DNA of 64,000 nucleotides, from contig NZ_JAUASX010000010.1 of NCBI RefSeq assembly GCF_030345715.1, positions 1 through 64,000 on the forward strand. The letters run 5' to 3'. The position numbers and the translations under genes were made by a program. The DNA is from Solimonas sp. SE-A11. GTDB taxonomy: Bacteria > Pseudomonadota > Gammaproteobacteria > Nevskiales > Nevskiaceae. A model generated the notes under the pieces. It had not been told where the DNA came from and did not search any database. It was given only the letters and a program-made list of their open reading frames with translations. Positions 56,437 through 64,000 of the stretch are shown one piece after another. Positions within the stretch are counted from its first letter, which is position 1; every line of letters starts with the position of its first letter.

Positions 56437-57671
56437 CCCCGCACTCCCGCCGCGCTCAGCACGTGCCGCGCCAGCAGGTTGCGCTGGATCTCGTTGGTCC
56501 CGGCATAGATCGAGGTCTTGCGGTAGTTGAAGTAAAGCGGCGTCACCGCCGCGGCGTGGTCCGGAACCGGCCGCACCGGCGGCGCCCGGCCACGAACCTC
56601 GGCGAAGCTGTCCTGCACGAAGGGCAGCGCATCCGGCCCCAGGGCCTCCACGGCGAACTCGCTCAGCGCCTGCTGTAGCTCCGTGCCCACCAGCTTGAAC
56701 ATGCTGGACATCGCGCCGATGGCCGTGCCCGACTCCACGCTGGAGAAGAAGCGCAACTCGGCGGCGTCCACAGCCTCCACCCGCACCGCCAGCTCGGCAT
56801 AGCGGCGGCGGAAGTCCGGATCGTCGATCAGCAGGCCGCCACCGTTAGCCGGCTGTTCCCGCGCGATGCGGCGGATCTTGGCCAGCAGGTAGCGCAGCAA
56901 TGAACCGTAGGCCGTGCCGCGCTCGAACTGCAGCAGGTACTTGGCATAGGTCCAGCCCAGACCTTCCTCGCCGATACGGTTCTCCACCGGCACGCGCACG
57001 TTCTCGAAGAACAGCTGGTTGACCTCTTGCTCGCCGTCGATCGGCCCGTCCAGCGACGGCAGCGGGCGGATGCTGATGCCCGGCGTGCGCATGTCGGCCA
57101 GCAGGAACGTGATGCCGCTCTGCGCCTTGGCCTCGCGGTTGGTGCGCACCAGGCAGAATATCCAGTCGGCCCACTGCGCATGCGTGGTCCAGATCTTGGA
57201 GCCATTGAGTACGTAGTGATCGCCGTCGCGCACAGCGCTCATCTGCAGCGAGGCCAGGTCGGAACCAGAACCCGGCTCGGAGTAGCCCTGGCACCAGCAC
57301 TCGTCGGTGTTGAGGATCTTCGGCAGGAAACGCTGCTTCTGCACCTCGGAGCCATACTCCATGATCACGTAGGCCACCATCGCGATGCCCATGGGCGAGA
57401 CGATCGGACAGCCCGCGGCCGCCGTCTCGCTCTGGAAGATGTAGCGCTGCGTCGGCGTCCAGTCCGGGCCACCGTACTGCACCGGCCAGCCGGGCGCCGC
57501 CCAGCCCTTTGCCGCCAGCTTCTTCTGCCACTTCACCTGCCCGGCCTTGTCGAGGTAGCCGTTCTTGCTCTGCGACATCAGCTGCTTCAATTCGGCATCG
57601 TAGGCCTGCTTGATCCAGGCGCGGACCTCGTCGCGGAACGCCAGTTCGTCCGGGGTGTAATCGAGATTCAT
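56433..57671 (-). CDS. Acyl-CoA dehydrogenase (large subunit-like)
   Basis: Flavoprotein of 412 aa that introduces a trans-2 double bond in acyl-CoA. ACAD blocks are present: GWPVQYGGPDWTPTQ, CQGYSEPGSGSDLASL near 130-145 (FAD and substrate loop), LNGSKIWTTHAQ near 160, and the C-terminal IYAGTNEIQRNLL near 390. ATG 57671 follows GAGGAG. It lies 10 bp after a second, shorter ACAD gene; adjacent pairs like this are known as heteromeric pimeloyl-CoA or steroid-side-chain dehydrogenases. Confidence 0.9.
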   Translation of the reverse strand: MNLDYTPDELAFRDEVRAWIKQAYDAELKQLMSQSKNGYLDKAGQVKWQKKLAAKGWAAPGWPVQYGGPDWTPTQRYIFQSETAAAGCPIVSPMGIAMVAYVIMEYGSEVQKQRFLPKILNTDECWCQGYSEPGSGSDLASLQMSAVRDGDHYVLNGSKIWTTHAQWADWIFCLVRTNREAKAQSGITFLLADMRTPGISIRPLPSLDGPIDGEQEVNQLFFENVRVPVENRIGEEGLGWTYAKYLLQFERGTAYGSLLRYLLAKIRRIAREQPANGGGLLIDDPDFRRRYAELAVRVEAVDAAELRFFSSVESGTAIGAMSSMFKLVGTELQQALSEFAVEALGPDALPFVQDSFAEVRGRAPPVRPVPDHAAAVTPLYFNYRKTSIYAGTNEIQRNLLARHVLSAAGVRG

Positions 57672-57681
57672 GATCGGCTCC

Positions 57682-58806
57682 TCAGGCAGCGGCCAGCGAC
57701 AGGTCGGCGTAGCGCCGCAGGTGGAAGTCGGCATTGCCGAACTGCGCCGCGATGGCGGTGCAGCGGCGGAAGTAATGACCCAGCGACAGCTCCTCGGTAA
57801 TTCCCATTCCGCCATGGATCTGCACCGCCGACTCACCGACGAACTTCGCCGCCTTGTCCACCTGCGCCTTGGCTGCGCTGGCGGCCAGCGCACGCTCGGC
57901 GGCCGGACGGTCCAGCTTCATCGTCGCCACCAGCGTCAGCGCCGCGGACTGCTCCAGCGCGGTATACATGTCGGCCATGCGGTGCTGCAGCACCTGGAAG
58001 CTCGCCAGCGGCGCGCCGAACTGCTTGCGCTGGCTGGCATAGATCACCGTCTCGGCCAGCATCCGGCGCATGGCACCCACCGCCTCTGCGCAAAGCGCGC
58101 AGACGGCCTCGTCGGCCACGCGCTCCACCAGCGGCAGCGCCCCGCCCTCGGCGCCCAGCAATCGATCCGCCGGCACCAGGACCTGCTCGAACACGAGGTC
58201 CGAGGCGCGGCCGCCATCGATGGTCGGGTAGTCGCTGCGAGTAAGGCCCTGGGCCTGGGCGTCGACCAGCAGCAGGCTCAGGCCCGCGCCGCTCCTCGCC
58301 GTGACCAGCAGATGGCTGGCCCAGGGCCCGCCGGTGACGCCGGCCTTGCGGCCGTCGAGCACATAGCCGCCGTCACGCAGGGTCGCGGTGGTGGCCACCT
58401 GCCCCAGGTCATAGCGCACCTGGCGCTCCGCACCGGCGAAGGCCAGTACCACGTCGCCCGCGATCACACGCGGCAGCCATTGCGCCGCCAGTGCACCACC
58501 CGCCTGCTTGAGCAGGCCACCGCCGATCACCACGGTGCCCAGGTAGGGCTCCACGACCAGCGCCTTGCCCAGTTCCTCCATGACGATCCCGTTCTCGACC
58601 GCACCACCGCCGAGCCCACCGAGTTCCTCGGGAAACGGCGCACCCAGCAGGTTCAGGCGTTCCGCCAGGTCCACCCAGACCTTGGGGCGCCAGCCAGCCG
58701 GCGCCGCAACGGCCGCCCGCCGGGTCTCGAAGTCATAGTGATCGGCCAGGTAGCTGGCCAGCGTGTCGCGCAGCAGGTTCTGCTCGACGCTGTAGTCGAA
58801 ATCCAT
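57682..58806 (-). CDS. Acyl-CoA dehydrogenase (small subunit-like)
   Basis: Flavoprotein of 374 aa, shorter than the neighbour and with a degenerate middle domain (DLVFEQVLVPADRLL, TGGPWASHLLVTA). The C-terminal QFGAPLASFQVLQHRMADMY and HGGMGITEELSLGHYF are ACAD-like, but the catalytic Glu region is not obvious, which fits the non-catalytic partner of a heteromeric ACAD. Paired with the larger ACAD downstream. It follows a 160-bp gap after the HMG-CoA lyase gene. Confidence 0.85.
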   Translation of the reverse strand: MDFDYSVEQNLLRDTLASYLADHYDFETRRAAVAAPAGWRPKVWVDLAERLNLLGAPFPEELGGLGGGAVENGIVMEELGKALVVEPYLGTVVIGGGLLKQAGGALAAQWLPRVIAGDVVLAFAGAERQVRYDLGQVATTATLRDGGYVLDGRKAGVTGGPWASHLLVTARSGAGLSLLLVDAQAQGLTRSDYPTIDGGRASDLVFEQVLVPADRLLGAEGGALPLVERVADEAVCALCAEAVGAMRRMLAETVIYASQRKQFGAPLASFQVLQHRMADMYTALEQSAALTLVATMKLDRPAAERALAASAAKAQVDKAAKFVGESAVQIHGGMGITEELSLGHYFRRCTAIAAQFGNADFHLRRYADLSLAAA

Positions 58807-58966
58807 GTTCCGCGGTCTCCTCCGGGGTGCTTTCGCAGGATATTAGCCCCGTTGGCGGCAAACGCCCTCGTTCGCCACCAACAGGTTTCCATCCTGCCGC
58901 AGTCACCCGCGGAGGGGATTGTCCGAAAGGGCCGCGGATTGAACCCCGACGGAAGACGCGGTGGGC

Positions 58967-59887
58967 TCAGCCCGCCGTCTTGGCGGCCTTGCTTGCCAGC
59001 GCCAGCGCCACGCGGGAGCGCGTCGGCCGGCCGAGCGCCTGGCTGATGTAGTCGCCGGCCGCGGCCAGCGCCTTCAGGTCCACACCGGTTTCGATGCCCA
59101 TGCCCTGCAGCATGTACACCAGGTCCTCGCTCGCCACGTTGCCGGAAGCACCGGCGGCATAGGGGCAGCCGCCGAGGCCCGCCACCGAGCTGTCGAACAC
59201 CGTCACGCCGCTTTCCAGCGAGGCCAGCACGTTGGCCAGCGCCTGGCCGTAGGTATCGTGGAAATGCCCGGCCAGCCGCTCCAGCGGCACGCGCCGGGCC
59301 ACCGCCTCGATCATGCGCCGCGTTGCCAGCGGCGTACCCACGCCGATGGTGTCGCCCAGCGAGATCTCGTGGCAGCCCATGTCGTAGATCTCGCCCGCCA
59401 CCTCGGCCACCTTCTCCGGGGCCACGTCGCCCTGGTAGGGGCAACCCAGCGCGGTGGAGACGTAGGCGCGCACGGGGATGCCCTGCTGCTTCGCCGCCAG
59501 CACCACGTCCTCGAAGCGCTTCAGGCTCTCGGCAATGGAGCAATTGATGTTCTTCTGCGTGAAGGCCTCGGACGCGGCGCCAAACACCGCCACCTCCTGC
59601 GCCCCCGCCGCCACCGCCGCCTCGAAACCCTTGGGGTTGGGTGCCAGCACCGAGTAGGTCATACCCGCGCGACGCGGCGCAGCGCGCATCACCGCGTCGT
59701 GGTCCGCCATCTGCGGCACCCACTTGGGCGAGACGAAGGCCGTAGCCTCGATGTTACGCAGGCCGGCATCGGCCAGCCGCGTGATCAGCCCCAGCTTGAT
59801 CTCGGTGGGCACCACGCCCGGCTCGTTCTGCAGGCCGTCGCGAACACCGACCTCGACCAGCTTGACCCGCTGCGGCAGCCGACTCAC
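58967..59887 (-). CDS. liuE: Hydroxymethylglutaryl-CoA lyase
   Basis: Cleaves 3-hydroxy-3-methylglutaryl-CoA to acetyl-CoA and acetoacetate, the last step of leucine breakdown, 306 aa. [11 protein letters not shown] near 13-23 (metal-binding and catalytic loop), [12 protein letters not shown] near 195, [10 protein letters not shown] near 233 and the Cys-containing signature [16 protein letters not shown] near 262 are all present. Start overlaps the carboxylase alpha stop by four bases. In Pseudomonas the gene is called liuE/mvaB. Confidence 0.95.
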   Translation of the reverse strand: MSRLPQRVKLVEVGVRDGLQNEPGVVPTEIKLGLITRLADAGLRNIEATAFVSPKWVPQMADHDAVMRAAPRRAGMTYSVLAPNPKGFEAAVAAGAQEVAVFGAASEAFTQKNINCSIAESLKRFEDVVLAAKQQGIPVRAYVSTALGCPYQGDVAPEKVAEVAGEIYDMGCHEISLGDTIGVGTPLATRRMIEAVARRVPLERLAGHFHDTYGQALANVLASLESGVTVFDSSVAGLGGCPYAAGASGNVASEDLVYMLQGMGIETGVDLKALAAAGDYISQALGRPTRSRVALALASKAAKTAG

Positions 59888-61872
59888 GAGGCCACCTTGA
59901 AGTCGACCAGTTCCATACCGTCCTTGACCTGCTCGCCCACCGCGGCCAGGAAGGCCTGCACCACGCCGTTGGCGGGAGCGCAGAGCGTGTGCTCCATCTT
60001 CATCGCCTCCATCACCAGCAGCGGCGCGCCCTTCTCCACTTCGGCGCCCGGTTCCACCAGCAGCGCCACGATCTTGCCAGGCATCGGCGCCGCCAGGCCG
60101 CCATGCGCATCCTGCTCCTCACCGGCATGCGCCAGCGGGTCCTTCAGGTTCATCGCCCAGTGGCGACCACCCAGGAATACGTGCAACTGCTCGCCCAGCG
60201 CCACCACCGTGGCCTCAGCCTTGCGATCGCCCACGGCGTAGCACAGGGCGCCATTCGCCGAGGTGGCGACTCGCACCGCCTCGCCATCGATAGCCAGGCC
60301 CTGCGCGCCGTACTGCAGGTTCAGTTCGCGGCGCTGCTCGCCCGCGCTGAACTCCATGCGTCGCGAAAGATGGGCGTTGATGCGCCAGCCGTCGGCTTGC
60401 CCCCAAGGGGAATGCAGATCCAGCGACGCCGCGGACTGCTCGCGCAGGCGCTGCTGCTCCTGCGTCGCGGTCCACAGCGCCGCCGCTTCCACCGCAGCCA
60501 CCGGCAGCGAGGCATCGCCGGTCAGCAGCGCATCGCCCTCACGGGCGATCAGGCCGGTGTCCACGGTGCCCGCACGGAATTCGGCGTGGCCGACCAGGCG
60601 CGACAGGAAGGCGATGTTGTTGCCCACGCCGACGATCTGGAACTGCGACAGCGCCGCCAGCATGCGCTCAGTAGCGCGCTCGCGGTTCTCGTCCCAGACG
60701 ATCAGCTTGGCGATCATCGGGTCGTAGTGCGGGCTGATCTCGTCGCCCTGCTCTACGCCGGTGTCGATACGCACGTTGGCCGAGGCCGCCGGCGGCGCGC
60801 AATGCACCAGGCGGCCGATCGACGGCAGAAAGCCCTTCTCGGGCTCCTCGGCGTAGACACGCACCTCGATCGAGTGCCCACGCAGCGGCACCTGGTCCTG
60901 CGTCAGCGGCAGCGGCTGGCCGGCGGCCACGCGCAGCTGCCATTCCACCAGGTCCTGCCCCGTGATCATCTCGGTGACCGGATGCTCCACCTGCAGGCGG
61001 GTGTTCATCTCCATGAAGTAGAACGAACCACTCTGGTCCGCAATGAACTCCACGGTGCCGGCACCGACATATCCCACGGCCCTTGCGGCATCGCAGGCCG
61101 CCTTGCCCATGGCCGCGCGGCGCTCCGCGCTCATGCCCGGGGCCGGGGCTTCCTCCACCACCTTCTGGTGGCGGCGCTGCGCCGAGCAGTCACGCTCGTG
61201 CAGATGGATCACGTTGCCCTTGGTGTCGCCGAACACCTGGATCTCGATGTGGCGCGGGCGCCCCAGGTACTTCTCGATCAGCACGCGGTCGTCGCCGAAG
61301 CTGGCGCGGGCCTCGCGCTGGCAGGACGCCAGGGCCGCTTCAAAATCTTCGCTGCGCTCGACCACGCGCATGCCCTTGCCGCCACCGCCGGCAGAAGCCT
61401 TGATCAGCACCGGGTAGCCAATCTTGTCGGCCTGCTGGCGCAGGAAGGCCGGCTCCTGCTGGTCGCCGTGGTAACCCGGCACCAGCGGCACGCCGGCCTT
61501 CTCCATCAGCGCCTTGGCGGCGGACTTGGAGCCCATGGCATGGATGGCACTCACCGGCGGGCCGATGAATACGACACCGGCCGCGGCGCAGGCCTCGGCG
61601 AAGCCCTCATTCTCCGACAGGAAGCCATAGCCCGGGTGCACCGCCTGGGCGCCGCTCTGCCTGGCGACCTCCAGGATGCGGTCGGCGCGCAGGTAGCTTT
61701 CACGCGAGGCGGCGGGGCCCACGCAGTAGGCCTCGTCGGCGAGGCGCACGTGGCGCGAGCCGGCATCCGCCTCGGAGTACACCGCCACGGTGCGGATGCC
61801 CAGGCGGCGGCAGGTGGCGATGACGCGGCAGGCGATCTCGCCGCGGTTGGCAATGAGGATTTTCGTGAACAT
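59884..61872 (-). CDS. liuD: Methylcrotonyl-CoA carboxylase, biotin-containing alpha subunit
   Basis: ATP-dependent biotin carboxylase plus carrier subunit for 3-methylcrotonyl-CoA carboxylation in leucine catabolism, 662 aa. The biotin-carboxylase domain begins [17 protein letters not shown], with ATP-grasp motifs [11 protein letters not shown] near 162, [11 protein letters not shown] and the metal-binding [13 protein letters not shown] near 285. The biotin site [10 protein letters not shown] is near 626. ATG 61872 is preferred over GTG 61881. It is coupled to the beta-subunit stop and overlaps liuE. Confidence 0.94.
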   Translation of the reverse strand: MFTKILIANRGEIACRVIATCRRLGIRTVAVYSEADAGSRHVRLADEAYCVGPAASRESYLRADRILEVARQSGAQAVHPGYGFLSENEGFAEACAAAGVVFIGPPVSAIHAMGSKSAAKALMEKAGVPLVPGYHGDQQEPAFLRQQADKIGYPVLIKASAGGGGKGMRVVERSEDFEAALASCQREARASFGDDRVLIEKYLGRPRHIEIQVFGDTKGNVIHLHERDCSAQRRHQKVVEEAPAPGMSAERRAAMGKAACDAARAVGYVGAGTVEFIADQSGSFYFMEMNTRLQVEHPVTEMITGQDLVEWQLRVAAGQPLPLTQDQVPLRGHSIEVRVYAEEPEKGFLPSIGRLVHCAPPAASANVRIDTGVEQGDEISPHYDPMIAKLIVWDENRERATERMLAALSQFQIVGVGNNIAFLSRLVGHAEFRAGTVDTGLIAREGDALLTGDASLPVAAVEAAALWTATQEQQRLREQSAASLDLHSPWGQADGWRINAHLSRRMEFSAGEQRRELNLQYGAQGLAIDGEAVRVATSANGALCYAVGDRKAEATVVALGEQLHVFLGGRHWAMNLKDPLAHAGEEQDAHGGLAAPMPGKIVALLVEPGAEVEKGAPLLVMEAMKMEHTLCAPANGVVQAFLAAVGEQVKDGMELVDFKVAS

Positions 61873-61877
61873 GGCGA

Positions 61878-63485
61878 TCACATGCGGAAGACGCCGAACC
61901 GCGTCTGCGGAATCGGAGCGTTGAGCGAGGCCGACAGGCCCAGAGCCAGCAGGCGGCGGGTCTGCGCGGGATCGACGATGCCGTCGTCCCAGAGGCGCGC
62001 GCTGGCGTAGTACGGGCTACCCTGCAGTTCGAACTGCGCACGAGTCGGGGCCTTGAACTTCTCCTCCTCCTCCATGCTCCAGGTCTTGCCCTGGGCTTCC
62101 AGGCCGTCACGGCGCACCGTGGCGAGCACCGAGGCCGCCTGTTCGCCGCCCATCACGGAGATGCGCGAATTCGGCCAGGTCCACAGGAAACGCGGCGAGT
62201 AGGCACGGCCGCACATGCCGTAGTTGCCGGCACCAAAGGAGCCACCGATCAGCACGGTGAGCTTCGGCACCTGGGCGGTGGCGACGGCCGTTACCAGCTT
62301 GGCGCCGTCCTTGGCGATACCTGCGTTCTCGTATTTGCGGCCGACCATGAAGCCGGTGATGTTCTGCAGAAAGAGCAGCGGGATGCCACGCTGCGCGCAG
62401 AGCTCGATGAAGTGCGCGCCCTTCTGGGCCGACTCCGAGAACAGGATGCCGTTGTTGGCGACGATCCCCACCGGGTAGCCGTGGATGTGGGCGAAGCCGG
62501 TGACCAGCGTGCTGCCGTAGCGCGCCTTGAACTCGTCCAGGCGCGAGCCGTCGACGATGCGGGCAATGACCTCGCGCACGTCATAGGGCTTGCGCGTGTC
62601 AGCCGGGATGATGCCGTAGATCTCTTCCGGGTCGTACAGCGGCGCTTCCGGCGTCTGGATGTCCACGCCCGGCTGCTTGCGGATGTTGAGGTTGCCGACG
62701 ATGCGGCGCACCAGCGACAGCGCGTGGTGGTCGTTCTCGGCAAAGTGATCGGCCACACCGGAGATGCGCGTGTGCACGTCCGCGCCGCCCAGGTCCTCGG
62801 CGCTCACCACCTCGCCCGTCGCCGCCTTCACCAGCGGCGGGCCGCCGAGGAAGATCGTGCCCTGGTTCTTGACGATGACGGTCTCGTCCGACATCGCCGG
62901 CACATAGGCACCGCCGGCGGTGCAGGAGCCCATCACGCAGGCGATCTGCGGAATGCCCTGAGCCGACAGGTTGGCCTGGTTGTAGAAGATGCGGCCGAAA
63001 TGGTCGCGATCCGGGAAGACCTCGTCCTGCATCGGCAGGAAGGCGCCACCCGAGTCCACCAGATACACGCAGGGCAGCCGATTCTCGCGGGCGATCTCTT
63101 GCGCGCGCAGATGCTTCTTCACCGTGACCGGGTAGTAGGTACCGCCCTTCACCGTAGCGTCATTGGCCACGATCATGCACTCGCGACCGTTGATGCTGCC
63201 GATGCCGGCGACCACGCCCGCGCAAGGCACCTCGCCGTTGTACATGCCGTTGCCGGCCAGCGCAGAGATCTCGAGGAAGGCCGAGCCCGGGTCGAGCAGG
63301 CCGTCGATGCGGTCACGCGGCAGCAGCTTGCCGCGCGCGGTGTGCTTCTGGCGGGCGCTCTCGGAACCGCCGCGTGCGGCTTCGGCGGTCCTGGCGCGGA
63401 GCTCCTCGACCTGCGCGCGCATCTGCGCGGCATTGGCCTGGAACTCGGCGGAGTTCGTGCGGATCTTGGATTTGATGGCGCTCAT
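61878..63485 (-). CDS. liuB: Methylcrotonyl-CoA carboxylase, carboxyltransferase beta subunit
   Basis: Transfers the carboxyl group from biotin to methylcrotonyl-CoA, 535 aa. The carboxyltransferase N- and C-domains are seen, with [13 protein letters not shown] near 91, [19 protein letters not shown]-type oxyanion loop near 188 ([16 protein letters not shown]), [14 protein letters not shown] near 216, and [16 protein letters not shown] near 373 (second oxyanion loop). Length is typical. It lies between liuA and liuD with a four-base gap and close coupling. Confidence 0.95.
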   Translation of the reverse strand: MSAIKSKIRTNSAEFQANAAQMRAQVEELRARTAEAARGGSESARQKHTARGKLLPRDRIDGLLDPGSAFLEISALAGNGMYNGEVPCAGVVAGIGSINGRECMIVANDATVKGGTYYPVTVKKHLRAQEIARENRLPCVYLVDSGGAFLPMQDEVFPDRDHFGRIFYNQANLSAQGIPQIACVMGSCTAGGAYVPAMSDETVIVKNQGTIFLGGPPLVKAATGEVVSAEDLGGADVHTRISGVADHFAENDHHALSLVRRIVGNLNIRKQPGVDIQTPEAPLYDPEEIYGIIPADTRKPYDVREVIARIVDGSRLDEFKARYGSTLVTGFAHIHGYPVGIVANNGILFSESAQKGAHFIELCAQRGIPLLFLQNITGFMVGRKYENAGIAKDGAKLVTAVATAQVPKLTVLIGGSFGAGNYGMCGRAYSPRFLWTWPNSRISVMGGEQAASVLATVRRDGLEAQGKTWSMEEEEKFKAPTRAQFELQGSPYYASARLWDDGIVDPAQTRRLLALGLSASLNAPIPQTRFGVFRM

Positions 63486-63489
63486 AGGA

Positions 63490-64000
63490 TCAGTGCTTGG
63501 ATTCGCCGAACAGCTCGCGGCCGATCAACATGCGGCGGATTTCCGAGGTGCCGGCGCCGATCTCGTACAGCTTGGCGTCGCGCCATAGGCGGCCGGTGGG
63601 GAATTCGTTGATGTAGCCGTTGCCACCCAGGGCCTGGATCGCCTGCCCGGCCATCCAGGTGGCCTTCTCGGCGGAGTACAGGATCGCGCCGGCGGCGTCC
63701 TTGCGCGCGGTCTCGCCGCGGTCGCAGGCGCGGGCCACGGCGTAGACATAGGCGCGGCAGGCCGCCAGGCCCACATACATATCGGCCAGCTTGCCCTGCA
63801 TCAGCTGGAACTCGCCGATCGACTGGCCGAACTGCTTGCGGTCGTGGATGTACGGCACCACCACGTCGAGGCAGGCCTGCATGATGCCCAGCGGGCCGCC
63901 GGAGAGCACCACGCGCTCGTAGTCCAGGCCTGACATCAGCACGTTGACGCCGCGGCCCACCGCGCCGAGCACGTTCTCTTCCGGCACCTCGCAGTCCGTG
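63490..64000 (-). CDS. liuA: Isovaleryl-CoA dehydrogenase (C-terminal part, cut by window edge)
   Basis: Only the last about 170 residues are present; the N-terminus lies beyond the right edge. The sequence has [19 protein letters not shown], whose Glu is the catalytic base of isovaleryl-CoA dehydrogenases, then [23 protein letters not shown]-type blocks ([20 protein letters not shown]) and [14 protein letters not shown] and [14 protein letters not shown]. Substrate assignment follows from this motif and the liuB-liuD-liuE genes behind it. Confidence 0.92.
   Translation of the reverse strand, partial: TDCEVPEENVLGAVGRGVNVLMSGLDYERVVLSGGPLGIMQACLDVVVPYIHDRKQFGQSIGEFQLMQGKLADMYVGLAACRAYVYAVARACDRGETARKDAAGAILYSAEKATWMAGQAIQALGGNGYINEFPTGRLWRDAKLYEIGAGTSEIRRMLIGRELFGESKH

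Overview
The window is GC-rich, gene-dense chromosomal DNA of a Gammaproteobacterium. The order response regulator (uvrY/gacA) - uvrC - pgsA - tRNA-Gly - tRNA-Cys matches the Escherichia coli uvrY-uvrC-pgsA-glyW-cysT block. Together with a complete pgaABCD operon, a high-molecular-weight FabG, a DUF1329 protein and a liu-type leucine catabolism operon, this suggests a free-living, lipid-using relative of the Nevskiales/Solimonas or Pseudomonas/Xanthomonas groups. The genus is an inference and was not tested.

Layout. 1-1.4 kb: end of an integrated element, with a tyrosine integrase beside the 3' end of tRNA-Cys. 1.4-4.9 kb: tRNA-Cys, tRNA-Gly, pgsA, uvrC and uvrY/gacA, all leftward. 5-9.8 kb: a Tat/lipobox PhoX phosphatase behind a possible PHO box, facing a leftward set of thioesterase, DUF1289 protein, lipoprotein and a second secreted phosphatase. 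9.9-14.9 kb: an OmpA-type porin, then ribA-ABC1 kinase-pyrD. 15-19.2 kb: a long concentric palindrome, a FabG4-like reductase, an anchored Big_5-like protein and a DUF1329 protein. 19.3-25 kb: two alpha/beta hydrolases, a TetR regulator, a FadH-like dienoyl-CoA reductase, and a MerR/quinone-reductase pair. 25.1-31.5 kb: pgaDCBA (poly-N-acetylglucosamine). 31.7-34 kb: a Fur-linked PepSY membrane operon. 34-38.5 kb: Uup, a decayed locus, a patatin phospholipase and a small membrane protein. 38.5-43.2 kb: a PucR-type regulator, a VOC-ankyrin fusion and an M28-like lipoprotein. Two copies of the same inverted repeat lie in front of the regulator and the lipoprotein, and a structured non-coding segment lies beside the regulator. 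43.3-48.6 kb: two TonB-dependent receptors behind a Fur box; the first carries an unusual N-terminal membrane module. 48.7-55.6 kb: queD, an SDR, a MacAB-type exporter and an EAL protein with a degenerate GGDEF motif. 55.6-64 kb: leftward acyl-CoA catabolism, with an SDR, two acyl-CoA dehydrogenases, HMG-CoA lyase, both methylcrotonyl-CoA carboxylase subunits and the end of isovaleryl-CoA dehydrogenase (cut by the window edge).

How it fits together. Several units concern the envelope and nutrient scavenging: phosphate (PhoX and a metallophosphoesterase), iron (two Fur boxes, PepSY operon, receptors) and biofilm (pga). Others concern lipid or branched-chain acid breakdown (liu genes, dehydrogenase pair, FadH, patatin). 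A dispersed palindromic repeat occurs four times, each time between converging genes. I saw no rRNA, CRISPR array, known riboswitch or complete insertion sequence.
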